NCBI GenBank assembly: GCA_016212215.1
Contig: JACRGV010000139.1
Coordinates: 1 to 45,375, forward strand
Length of the DNA: 45,375 bases
DNA from: Nitrospirota bacterium
GTDB taxonomy: Bacteria > Nitrospirota > 9FT-COMBO-42-15 > HDB-SIOI813
Reading direction: 5' to 3'
The position numbers were made by a program, and so were the translations under genes. Positions 16,366 through 24,515 of this stretch are shown piece by piece; position 1 is the stretch's first letter, and each line of letters begins with the position of its first letter. The notes beneath the pieces are model-generated. The model was given only the letters and a program-made list of their open reading frames with translations. It made no database searches and was not told the DNA's origin.

Positions 16366-18228
16366 TTAAACTTTTGATAAATTCTGGTGCTGATTTATAA
16401 GGGAACCGGGATCTAATATCAGTCCAACCTTGCCGTCCCCTGTAATTGTCGCGCCTGAGATCTCTTTAATATCTGAGAAATATGAACCTACTGATTTAAT
16501 AACCACCTCTTCCTGATGACACAACTCATCTACAATAATACCTATCCTCTTTTCCGCAATTGCCATAAGGACAACATAAACCAAATCCTTTTTATTCCTG
16601 TCCATCTCTATATCCAATACTTCACTCAACCTCACAAGCGGTATCAGGCGGTCTCTGACATTCAATATTTCCTGACCGTCAATTGTCTTAATACAATCCC
16701 TCGTAACCCTGACTGTTTCTAAAATACAGGAAAGGGGCAATGCGTATATCTCACCGTTTGTCTTTACCATTAATACCTGAATAATTGCTAGGGTTAAAGG
16801 AATCTTCAGATTAATCTTTGTTCCTTTACCGACTTCGGAACTTACATCAATTATTCCATTGATGCGGCCAAGGTTAGTTTTAACCACATCCATTCCAACA
16901 CCTCTCCCTGAAATGTCGGTAATCTTTTCTGCTGTACTGAACCCAGGTTCAAAAATAAAACTTATGATCTCTTTTGAAGAAAGACGTGTATCTTTTGATG
17001 TTATAAGGCCTTTTTCTCTTGCCTTTTTCTCGACAACAACAGGGTCAATCCCTTTTCCGTCATCAGATATCTCTATAACAATATAGTTCCCCTCCTGATA
17101 TGCACCAAGTGTTATTGTGCCGGTATCAGGTTTACCCTTTTTTATCCTTTCCGACGGGTGTTCAACCCCGTGATCTATCGAATTTCTGACAATATGCACC
17201 AAGGGATCAGCAATCTCTTCTATAACTGATTTATCAACTTCAGTCGCTTCACCATAAATTCTTAAATCAATCTTTTTATCAGCCTTTCTTGCAATATCCC
17301 GAACCAGCCTTGGGAATTTATTAAACACCTTTCTGATTGGCACCATCCGCATCTTCATAACTGATAATTGAAGGTCAGTTGTAATAAGATTCAGGTTTGA
17401 TGCTGTTTCAATTAGTGACTTAATTTTATCATCTCCATCATACAATTGCTCTATCTCAGAGAGTATTTTGCTCAGCCTGTTTCTGCTTAGAACCAGTTCT
17501 CCGACAAGGTCCATTACCTGATCCAATCTCTCTGTATCAATCCTTAGAGTCTTATCCTTTTCATGATCCCCTGATTTCTCCTCAGTCTCCGGTTTTTGTT
17601 TAGATTCGCTTTTGTTTAATATGCCTTGTTCTTCTTTCTCACTTCTAACTTCTTGCTTCTGACTTCTATCTTCTGTTTCTTGCTTCTCACTTCTTGCATC
17701 TTCCGTCTGACTTCTTGCTTCTTGCTTCTGACTTTCGACTTCTTCCTTCTTGCTTCTCACTTCTTGCATCTTACTTCTAACTTCTGTTGTCTCTACTGCC
17801 TCACTCCCGCTTTTAGCAGTACATGAATATTCCAGCAAAAGTGATAACTTCATTTTAATTGGTTCAATATTTATTAAAGTTCCACCGGAACTCTCTTTTA
17901 TCTCTTTCATCAGGGACTTTAAGACATCAACTGCCTCAAGGATTATATCAATAGTCTCAGGGGTAGCCTGCATCTCCTTCTGCCGCATTTTATTCAATAC
18001 ATTTTCAGCCTGATGAGCTACATCTACGAGGCGGTTAAATCCGAGGAATCCGGCTGACCCTTTTACACTGTGGACTGCCCTGAATATCTCATTAATTAAG
18101 GAAAGGTCTCCGGGAGTCTCTTCAAGTTTTAGAAAAAACTGATCAAGCCCTTCTAACATCTCATCTGTCTCAGCAATAAATTCATTAATCAGTTCCTGCA
18201 TCTCATCCTGCGGCAGTGAATCTTCCAT
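16366..18228 (-). CDS. cheA: CheA histidine kinase with heptad linker from a heptanucleotide array
   Basis: 620 residues. Hpt with His53 (AVHSVKGSAGFLGF), a linker at 148-200, dimerisation about 228-310, ATPase (HIVRNSIDHGVEHP, SDDGKGID, GRGVGMDVVKTN), C-terminal CheW-like domain about 480-615. There is no P2 domain. The linker is a run of seven-residue repeats of EVRSKKQ type, highly charged and probably helical, encoded by a seven-base tandem repeat. GGAGG lies just before the ATG. It is the third CheA in the window and probably the one that drives the neighbouring CheW-CheZ, CheY and CheB. Confidence 0.95.
   Translation of the reverse strand: MEDSLPQDEMQELINEFIAETDEMLEGLDQFFLKLEETPGDLSLINEIFRAVHSVKGSAGFLGFNRLVDVAHQAENVLNKMRQKEMQATPETIDIILEAVDVLKSLMKEIKESSGGTLINIEPIKMKLSLLLEYSCTAKSGSEAVETTEVRSKMQEVRSKKEEVESQKQEARSQTEDARSEKQETEDRSQKQEVRSEKEEQGILNKSESKQKPETEEKSGDHEKDKTLRIDTERLDQVMDLVGELVLSRNRLSKILSEIEQLYDGDDKIKSLIETASNLNLITTDLQLSVMKMRMVPIRKVFNKFPRLVRDIARKADKKIDLRIYGEATEVDKSVIEEIADPLVHIVRNSIDHGVEHPSERIKKGKPDTGTITLGAYQEGNYIVIEISDDGKGIDPVVVEKKAREKGLITSKDTRLSSKEIISFIFEPGFSTAEKITDISGRGVGMDVVKTNLGRINGIIDVSSEVGKGTKINLKIPLTLAIIQVLMVKTNGEIYALPLSCILETVRVTRDCIKTIDGQEILNVRDRLIPLVRLSEVLDIEMDRNKKDLVYVVLMAIAEKRIGIIVDELCHQEEVVIKSVGSYFSDIKEISGATITGDGKVGLILDPGSLINQHQNLSKV
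17629..17787. repeat. In-frame heptanucleotide array in cheA
   Basis: About 22 imperfect copies of a 7-base unit (plus strand acttctt, gcttctg, acttcta). Since 7 is one more than a multiple of 3, three units make 21 bases or seven codons, so the protein shows a seven-residue period. Intergenic copies of the same array occur at 24465-24515, 31208-31265, 34700-34750, 36765-36835, 37120-37148 and 42860-42966. Confidence 0.92.
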
Positions 18229-18242
18229 TATTCCTCCAATGT

Positions 18243-19394
18243 TTAGACAAAACCGAATTCTTTTAAAATACTCTCAACATCATCCTGTTTTAATGTAGTA
18301 TTATCCTTAAATTCAATCTGCTGGATATTTTCTTCAACATTATCTTTTGATTTAAGACCAAAGGCTACAATAAGCTGAAGTATCCTCTTTTCAACCTCTT
18401 CAATAAGCCCCACAATTACTTTTATCTTCTGACCGGTAAGGTCCTGAAAAGACAGACCGGTTATAATATCCATCATCGCCTCTTTGTTATCCATCACTAT
18501 TTGTTTAATTTCACCGGCCGCCTTTTTTACATCTCCCCCTTTTTCTAATCCCTCAATGTGATTGAGTATTGAGTCCTGACTATCGAGTACCTGTTCTACC
18601 TGCCCCATTACAGTATGCGTAGCTTGTTCTGTAAATTTTGAGATCTCAGATAACTGGAGAGATGCCTCCGGGATTTTATCGGAAACCGAAGCAATATTAG
18701 GTTCAACAGCCTGTAGTTTCTTAATAGTAGAATTAATATATTTTGCCAACTCTCCTATCTGACCATACAGGTTCTCGTTTAACTCCTGATGAAAATCGCC
18801 CTCAGCCATTGCCTTAGTCACTTCAACTATCTTATTAATTACATCATTATTTTGAACATCATTATTTTGGACTTCGTGCACAATATTATCCTGATGAGGT
18901 CGGTTAATTTCTTCTGGGGAGAACTGCGGTTGTTCAGAGAATATGGAGAAAGATTCTTTAAATAATCTTGGAAGGTCAAGGACAATAATGAGCTGTTTGT
19001 TATTCCTTATAATACCGCAGATATACTCTGAATTAAGGCTCCTGAATACAGACGGCGGTTTTTCAAGGCTTTCTATTGATGTACGGATTACCTCTGAGAC
19101 GCCATCAACAAGAATGCCTATTTTATCTCCATTAAATCCGACAATGATAATCCTTGTGTCTTTGGAAATATCCTGATTCTGTATCCCAAGCTTATCTGCA
19201 AGATTGACGACAGGTATCACAGCCCCCCTCAAATCTATTACACCAAGAAAATGAGGCGGCATATCAGGTATCCTGTTAATATGTTCAAACCTGTTTATCT
19301 CATGAATATCCGATATCTCAATTGCAAACTTATCTTCACCGACAGTAAAACTTACAAGCTGTTTAATATTTCCATTCTCCTTCTGGGCCTGCAT
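18243..19394 (-). CDS. CheW-HAMP-like-CheZ fusion protein
   Basis: 383 residues joining coupling and phosphatase functions. Residues 8-147 are a CheW domain (QLVSFTVGEDKFAIEISDI, HFLGVIDLRGAVIPVVNLADKLG). Residues about 185-228 look like the second half of a HAMP (VTKAMAEGDFHQEL, GQIGELAKYINSTIKKLQ). Residues about 230-345 are a CheZ helical hairpin with SFQDLTGQKIK; Asp318 and Gln322 match the catalytic Asp143/Gln147 of enteric CheZ. The C-terminus QDDVESILKEFGF matches the CheZ CheY-binding tail. GGAGG nine bases ahead supports the start. It lies 20 bases from cheY. A continuous open frame is seen, so I do not think this is an assembly join, but I cannot exclude it without reads. Confidence 0.92.
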   Translation of the reverse strand: MQAQKENGNIKQLVSFTVGEDKFAIEISDIHEINRFEHINRIPDMPPHFLGVIDLRGAVIPVVNLADKLGIQNQDISKDTRIIIVGFNGDKIGILVDGVSEVIRTSIESLEKPPSVFRSLNSEYICGIIRNNKQLIIVLDLPRLFKESFSIFSEQPQFSPEEINRPHQDNIVHEVQNNDVQNNDVINKIVEVTKAMAEGDFHQELNENLYGQIGELAKYINSTIKKLQAVEPNIASVSDKIPEASLQLSEISKFTEQATHTVMGQVEQVLDSQDSILNHIEGLEKGGDVKKAAGEIKQIVMDNKEAMMDIITGLSFQDLTGQKIKVIVGLIEEVEKRILQLIVAFGLKSKDNVEENIQQIEFKDNTTLKQDDVESILKEFGFV

Positions 19395-19414
19395 GATTTG
19401 GATCCTCCGGTAAG

Positions 19415-19798
19415 TTATCGCTTATCAAATATCTTTTCTATCTTGTCTTTTAATGTATCAGCAGTAAACGGTTTAACAACATAATTATTGACGCCTGCCT
19501 GAATAGCCTCAAGCACATTTTCTTTCTTTGCCTCTGCTGTTACCATAAGTACAGGCATATTATTAATTACACTATCAGAACGAATAGCTTTGAGGAGATC
19601 TAGTCCGGTCATATTCGGCATATTCCAGTCGGAAACAACCATATCAAACTTCTCCTGCTTTAATTTTAGTAATGCATTGTTACCGTCTTCTGCCTCGTCA
19701 ATATTTGAAAAACCTATCTGTTTCAGAATGTTTTTAACTATCCGGCGCATAGTAGAGAAATCATCTACCACCAATATCTTCATCTTTAGGTCCAGCAT
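19415..19798 (-). CDS. cheY: Chemotaxis response regulator CheY
   Basis: 127 residues and the most classical CheY here: [25 protein letters not shown], phospho-Asp in [17 protein letters not shown], Thr in VLMVTAEA, Lys in [11 protein letters not shown]. The SDWNMP motif is typical of the CheY that binds FliM and is cleared by CheZ, and the CheZ fusion is the next gene. GGGAGG seven bases before the ATG at 19798 favours that start over the internal Met at residue 6. Confidence 0.96.
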   Translation of the reverse strand: MLDLKMKILVVDDFSTMRRIVKNILKQIGFSNIDEAEDGNNALLKLKQEKFDMVVSDWNMPNMTGLDLLKAIRSDSVINNMPVLMVTAEAKKENVLEAIQAGVNNYVVKPFTADTLKDKIEKIFDKR

Positions 19799-19800
19799 AA

Positions 19801-20181
19801 TTACCCTCCCTTAGCTCTTTCTAAGATCATATTTATCTCACTTACAAGTTTCTCCTTGGAAACAGGTTTATTCAGGAATGCTGATGCACCGTTATCTAAA
19901 CCTTTGGCCCTGCTTACGTCATCAATCTCTGTTGTCAATATTATAAGCGGTACATCCGGGATTGTTGAATTTGTACGAATCCATTTAGTAAATTCAATCC
20001 CATCCATCTGAGGCATGTTTAAATCTGTAATTATAAAGTCTACCTCTGTGTTCATCAGCTTCTCCACAGCATCAACTCCATTTGCCGCCATTACAGTCTT
20101 AAACCCCGCACTCTTTAGATAAAGCGAGATAATACTTCTTGTGGTCCTGCAATCGTCTACAATTAATATATTTTTTTCCAT
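19801..20181 (-). CDS. Single-domain response regulator
   Basis: 126 residues from the ATG at 20181. Receiver with [18 protein letters not shown], phospho-Asp in [13 protein letters not shown], Thr in ILTTEIDD and Lys in [11 protein letters not shown] longer reading to 20262 would overlap cheR and add a non-conserved stretch, so I reject it. It lies between cheR and cheY with gaps of a few bases, so it belongs to the same operon. Target unknown. Confidence 0.9.
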   Translation of the reverse strand: MEKNILIVDDCRTTRSIISLYLKSAGFKTVMAANGVDAVEKLMNTEVDFIITDLNMPQMDGIEFTKWIRTNSTIPDVPLIILTTEIDDVSRAKGLDNGASAFLNKPVSKEKLVSEINMILERAKGG

Positions 20182-20185
20182 AGTT

Positions 20186-21040
20186 TTACTTTTGATATAC
20201 CAGTAAATTGTTAATATTAACCAGCTTAAAGGCCCTTGAGATATTAAATAACGATTCTGCATGCCCTATGAACAAATATCCCCCGGGCAACAATGAATCG
20301 TAGATACTATTAACAACCTTCTTTTTAGATGCTTCATCAAAATAGATAAGGACATTTCTGCAGAACACAATGTGCATTCCCTTGAATACACGCAGTTTCA
20401 TGCTATCAAACAAATTTACATTACTGAACTTTACCAGCTTCTTGACCTCCGGTTTGATGCTGTATTTTCCATTGCCGTTTTTACTGAAATATTTAGCCAG
20501 ATACTGTGGAGGAACATTGCGAATAGAATAATCATTGTAATCTCCTCTTCTTGCAGAATTTAAGACCCCTTCGCTTATGTCGGTTGCATGTATCTCAATA
20601 TCCCAATCGGAACTTAAACCGGTTTGAACCCGGTTTAATGTCTGCATCGCCATTGTATAAGGTTCTTCACCCGTAGAACATGCAGCGCTCCAGAGTCTAA
20701 GTTTTTTTACTCCGTTGCCCTCAATCTGTTTAATCAGTTTTGTTAAGATGCCGACCTCAAACACCTGCAATTGATTCATATCCCTGAAGAAACTGGTCTC
20801 ATTAGTCGTTATAATCTCAAATAGTACTGAAAGCTCCTGTTCCCTTTTAGGGTCACTCCTTAGAAAATCAACATACTTCTCAAAACTCTCAAATCCAGCG
20901 TCATCTACCCTCCTTACGAGCCTTGTCTCAAGCACATATTTTTTGTTGTCAGGGAAAAATATGCCGCTCTTTTGATATATAAGATCTCTTAAGGCAACAA
21001 ACACCTTCTCACTCATTTGAATATTCTTAGTTGCTATCAT
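20186..21040 (-). CDS. cheR: Chemotaxis protein methyltransferase CheR
   Basis: 284 residues. ETSFFRDMNQL, SAM-binding LRLWSAACSTGEEPYTMAM, ATDISEGVLNSAR, and FCRNVLIYFDEASKKK are seen. The second CheR of the window, paired with CheB at 15300. Its ATG lies two bases after the HEAT gene stop; a second in-frame ATG (residue 8) is possible. No TPR tail. The two CheR proteins are clearly different in sequence, so they are separate paralogues rather than a recent duplication. Confidence 0.94.
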   Translation of the reverse strand: MIATKNIQMSEKVFVALRDLIYQKSGIFFPDNKKYVLETRLVRRVDDAGFESFEKYVDFLRSDPKREQELSVLFEIITTNETSFFRDMNQLQVFEVGILTKLIKQIEGNGVKKLRLWSAACSTGEEPYTMAMQTLNRVQTGLSSDWDIEIHATDISEGVLNSARRGDYNDYSIRNVPPQYLAKYFSKNGNGKYSIKPEVKKLVKFSNVNLFDSMKLRVFKGMHIVFCRNVLIYFDEASKKKVVNSIYDSLLPGGYLFIGHAESLFNISRAFKLVNINNLLVYQK

Positions 21041-21041
21041 A

Positions 21042-22886
21042 TTATTTTTTACCTGATATCATGGAGATTGCTTCCTTTGCAGAGTTTCCTATAAAAGTGT
21101 CTCCGCTGCCGGACAGTTCCATTAAATACGGGATTGCCTTTTTTGCATTGAGTGAAACAAGCCCTTCGATGCTCTTCGTTATGATACGGCTATTTCTATC
21201 GGACAGAAGTGATATTAAAAGATCAACAGAACGATCCTCTGAATATTTTGCCGCCAGCTTTGCTGTTACCATCCTGACCTCATCCTTCTCATCTGAGACT
21301 CCGGCAATGAGTCCGTCAAATAATCCTTTACTATTTAACATGCACATAGCCTCAAGACACGCCTTTCTTACACGCCAGTTTTCATCATTAATCAGGGATT
21401 CTATATATTCTGATGCACTTTGATTACCTGAAACAGCCAGTGCATTTATTATTATCTCCCTTACAAAGGATTTCTCTGATGTCAGGTATGAAATAAAACC
21501 TTGTAAAATTGACGGTATATTATTTTTATTATTTATTGCTGTCAGGGCATTTACAATTTCTTCGACAACATCATGATATTCTTCCATGCCGATCCGTTTC
21601 ATCAGTATGTCTGTTGAATCCGGTGATGCTATAAGACCCAGCCCTCTTGCTGCTGCAGCGCGGATGTGACCTTCATCAAAAGAAACCATATCATGTAAGA
21701 ATTTTATTGATTCCTTTCCGCCTATCCCTGCTAATGCAGAAATAATTTCAATCTTGATATCACGGTCTGCCCTTTCAAATATCTCTATAATATTAGGAAC
21801 AGATTTTAATGATTTGATAATACCAAGTGCACGTAACGAAACCATAACCCCTGTATTACTCTCATTCTTTAATGCATGAATCAGTATGTCCTCATCATTT
21901 AACCCCTTTAATGCCTCAACTGATATGTCAACCAATTCTATATTTTCAGGATCTACATCAGACACCAATTTAAGTATGTATGTAGAACTATCGGATGTGT
22001 TCAATTTTGAGAGTGCCTGAATAAAATCGAATTTATGAACCAGGTCTGAAACTTCATTATGTTTTACAATATCAACTATATATTTTATCAGGCGGTCTTT
22101 ACCAATCTTTTCTGTAACCTTTTCTATATTTCCGTGTGTAATCTTTATAATGTTTTCAATTGCGGATTTGATGGCATCAAGCTGGATAGAATCAATTCCC
22201 GAAATCAGTGCAATTGCTGCATCTTCAGAACCTATCTGTCCCAGAGCCTCTATAGCAGTTATCTGTAAATCAACATCCGATGATTTTATAAATTCCAGTA
22301 AAGGCATTATTGCCCTGCTGTCTCCTATTTTACCAAGTGCCCCTGCTGCAAAAAATGCTACCCATGCCTCATCATTAAGTAATGTAATAAGATGACTCAC
22401 TGCTGTTGAATCTCCTACCCTTCCCAGCCCTTCTGCTGCTGAGCTTCTAACATTGCTGTTGTGGTCATTCAGCATTTCAAGCAGAATTGAACCGGCCTCC
22501 GGAACATTTAACTTTCCGAGAATATCTGCAATCATCTTCCTTACATTCTCATCCTTATCTTTAATATGCAGCCCTATAAGCCTTACTCCGGCAGCACCAA
22601 TCTTCTCCAATATCTCTTGTGCTATATTCCGTACATTTACACGACTGTCAAACAATAAAGGGAGAACGTTATAAACAGCAGCCTCGTCATCATAAGCAAT
22701 CAAGGCATCCATCGCAGCCTGCTGAATACCAATATCTTCATCCTGTAATGACTTGACCAGAGGATATAATATCCTCCCGTCTATAATCCCTGAGAGGGCT
22801 TCAATAGCCTCTCTCCGGATTGAACTATCTTCATCATTCATTTGTTCTAAATATTGTGTTATATCTGTATCTGTTATCATTGTCAT
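21042..22886 (-). CDS. HEAT-repeat (PBS-lyase-like) protein
   Basis: About 614 residues made of repeated helix pairs of 30-32 residues: SSIRREAIEALSGI, SNVRSSAAEGLGRVGDSTAV, EAWVAFFAAGALGKIGDSRA, VDLQITAIEALGQIGSEDA, GHIRAAAARGLGLIASPDS, ENWRVRKACLEAMCML, DEVRMVTAKLAAKYSEDRS. Such solenoids are protein-binding scaffolds; no catalytic motif is seen. The longest reading starts at 22964 inside the HD-GYP gene; ATGs at 22886 and 22880 avoid the overlap and begin MTMITDTDITQYLEQM, but no strong ribosome site decides. It sits directly ahead of cheR, so a scaffold role in the chemosensory array or signalling is inferred only. Confidence 0.85.
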   Translation of the reverse strand: MTMITDTDITQYLEQMNDEDSSIRREAIEALSGIIDGRILYPLVKSLQDEDIGIQQAAMDALIAYDDEAAVYNVLPLLFDSRVNVRNIAQEILEKIGAAGVRLIGLHIKDKDENVRKMIADILGKLNVPEAGSILLEMLNDHNSNVRSSAAEGLGRVGDSTAVSHLITLLNDEAWVAFFAAGALGKIGDSRAIMPLLEFIKSSDVDLQITAIEALGQIGSEDAAIALISGIDSIQLDAIKSAIENIIKITHGNIEKVTEKIGKDRLIKYIVDIVKHNEVSDLVHKFDFIQALSKLNTSDSSTYILKLVSDVDPENIELVDISVEALKGLNDEDILIHALKNESNTGVMVSLRALGIIKSLKSVPNIIEIFERADRDIKIEIISALAGIGGKESIKFLHDMVSFDEGHIRAAAARGLGLIASPDSTDILMKRIGMEEYHDVVEEIVNALTAINNKNNIPSILQGFISYLTSEKSFVREIIINALAVSGNQSASEYIESLINDENWRVRKACLEAMCMLNSKGLFDGLIAGVSDEKDEVRMVTAKLAAKYSEDRSVDLLISLLSDRNSRIITKSIEGLVSLNAKKAIPYLMELSGSGDTFIGNSAKEAISMISGKK

Positions 22887-22935
22887 GGCACTTGAATTAT
22901 CGGATTTGCATATCAGTTCTTTAATATAAAACCTA

Positions 22936-24231
22936 CTATTTTCTCTTATTTTGTAACACAGCAATCTTCATTACAACAGGATCAATTTTATGGAAATTCA
23001 AAATCCGGTTTAACAGTAGAGACTGAACAGTTTCACCCTTTGACATCAGCAGGAGTCCCCTTTTAGTCTTTATATCAGAGGCAAGCACCATCCCCTCTCT
23101 AAGTTCAGTAATATCAATCTCAATAATGTTACTCTCTATGCTTTCGTGTCTTACATCATGAAGCAGTCCGGCAAACTTAGTTACGAGAACAGGGTCAAAC
23201 CTGCTCCCTGCGCTGTTATCAAGGAGATGTATAACACGGTCAACTGATAATCGTTCGTTTGTATCCCGGGGATTTACCATTGAATCAAAATAATCAGTGA
23301 TAGCGATTATCCTGGCACCAACCGGAATATCGCCGCCTTTAAGATTATCAGGGAATCCATGGCCGTCGTAACTTTCATGATGATGTCTGATCAAAATCCC
23401 CACTGGATTGAGTTTTATTATATGCTGTAGTGCAGACTGCCCAAGTATGGGATGCTGGGACACAAGAGTTTTTTCAACATTATCAAGTTCATTCTCTCTC
23501 TTCTTTAACATCTTCTCAGGGAAACCGAGTGTCCCGATATCCTGGAGAAGTGAGGCTACCTCTATATTAAACACTTCCTCCGAAGACAGCCCGGCCTTTT
23601 CTGCAAGCCTGCGTGATAATGCAGCAACACGTTTTGAATGACCCCCAAGATACGGGCTTTTAAGTTCTATCATTCCTATAAATACCTTAACGAAATCGTA
23701 GAAGCTCTTCTCCAGATCTTTATACAGGAACTCTACCTCTTGTGTACGTTCAAGTACCTTCTGCTCAAGATTTGAATTCAGGTCTTTTAGTTGAATGTTT
23801 TGTTTTTGTGTCAATGCATGAAGTTCTTTATTCTCCTGAACTAATTCATAATGTCGTATGGCATCCCTGAGTATAAGTTTTATCTCTTCATCATTCCACG
23901 GTTTTGTGATAAACCTATATACCTGACCGGCGTTTATGGCGGCTACTACTGACTTCATGTCTGCATAGCCTGTAAGCATCATCCTCATGGTCTCCGGCGA
24001 CCTTCTTCTAACCTCTGTGAGAAATTCAACCCCTTCCATACCTGGCATCCTGTGGTCTGAGACAACCAGCGACACTCTCTCCCTGTCAACAATAGAGAGT
24101 CCTGCCTCACCGCCGGGCGCTGTTAATACCCTGTAGCCTTCTTTTCTGAGTGTCCTGTTCAGTGCATTCAGGATATTCTCTTCATCATCTACAAGCAGGA
24201 TTGTATGTCTTGGCAATATGTCTTCGTTCAT
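22936..24231 (-). CDS. Receiver-HD-GYP protein with degenerate HD motif
   Basis: 431 residues: receiver (about 9-125, phospho-Asp59 in VSDHRMPGMEG), coiled coil (about 130-175), HD-GYP-like domain (about 178-365) and a C-terminal extension. The metal-binding His-Asp pair is Gln230-Asp231 (SLLQDIGTLGFPEK) where the family has HDIGK, and the GYP motif reads DGHGFP. Later histidines HHES are kept. c-di-GMP hydrolysis is therefore doubtful and a binding or regulatory role is more likely. The start codon ATGAAC is the end of a core-a repeat, with GGAAGGG nine bases ahead also supplied by the repeat. Confidence 0.88.
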   Translation of the reverse strand: MNEDILPRHTILLVDDEENILNALNRTLRKEGYRVLTAPGGEAGLSIVDRERVSLVVSDHRMPGMEGVEFLTEVRRRSPETMRMMLTGYADMKSVVAAINAGQVYRFITKPWNDEEIKLILRDAIRHYELVQENKELHALTQKQNIQLKDLNSNLEQKVLERTQEVEFLYKDLEKSFYDFVKVFIGMIELKSPYLGGHSKRVAALSRRLAEKAGLSSEEVFNIEVASLLQDIGTLGFPEKMLKKRENELDNVEKTLVSQHPILGQSALQHIIKLNPVGILIRHHHESYDGHGFPDNLKGGDIPVGARIIAITDYFDSMVNPRDTNERLSVDRVIHLLDNSAGSRFDPVLVTKFAGLLHDVRHESIESNIIEIDITELREGMVLASDIKTKRGLLLMSKGETVQSLLLNRILNFHKIDPVVMKIAVLQNKRK

Positions 24232-24515
24232 CCGAAAATCCCTTCCGGCGGGGTAAGAAAGTCCCGCCTATCCATTTCTACGAGGATAGGCGGGACTTTC
24301 CTGTCCCGCTGATTTTCATGGCCCTTTGTGAACCCTTGGCTCATGAGGGTTCATCCTAAAATAACCCCATCCCCACCCTAACCCTCCCCTTGAAGGGGAG
24401 GGAATTTTGATGTTATACCTAACCCCCTCCCTTGTTTCCAAATTTTGGAGGGGGAATATTCTCGCTTCTAACTTCTTACTTCTCGCCTCTTGCTTCTACC
24501 TTCAGTCTTCAGCCT
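24232..24515. repeat. Core-a + head + core-b + heptamer composite repeat
   Basis: 24232-24290 is core a (GGCGGGG...CCCGCC and GGCGGGAC/GTCCCGC arms), 24295-24357 the head module with a GAACC/GGCTC stem, 24360-24455 core-b-like hairpins (CCCTCCCC-TTGAA-GGGGAGGG at 24383-24403, then CCCCCTCCC...GGAGGGGG at 24424-24454), and 24465-24515 a heptamer array (acttctt type) that runs into the 3' end of the next gene. No other gene is seen in this gap. Confidence 0.88.

Noticed and set aside
20182-20262. Longer reading of the receiver gene to 20262
   Set aside because: It overlaps cheR and the extra residues are not receiver-like.
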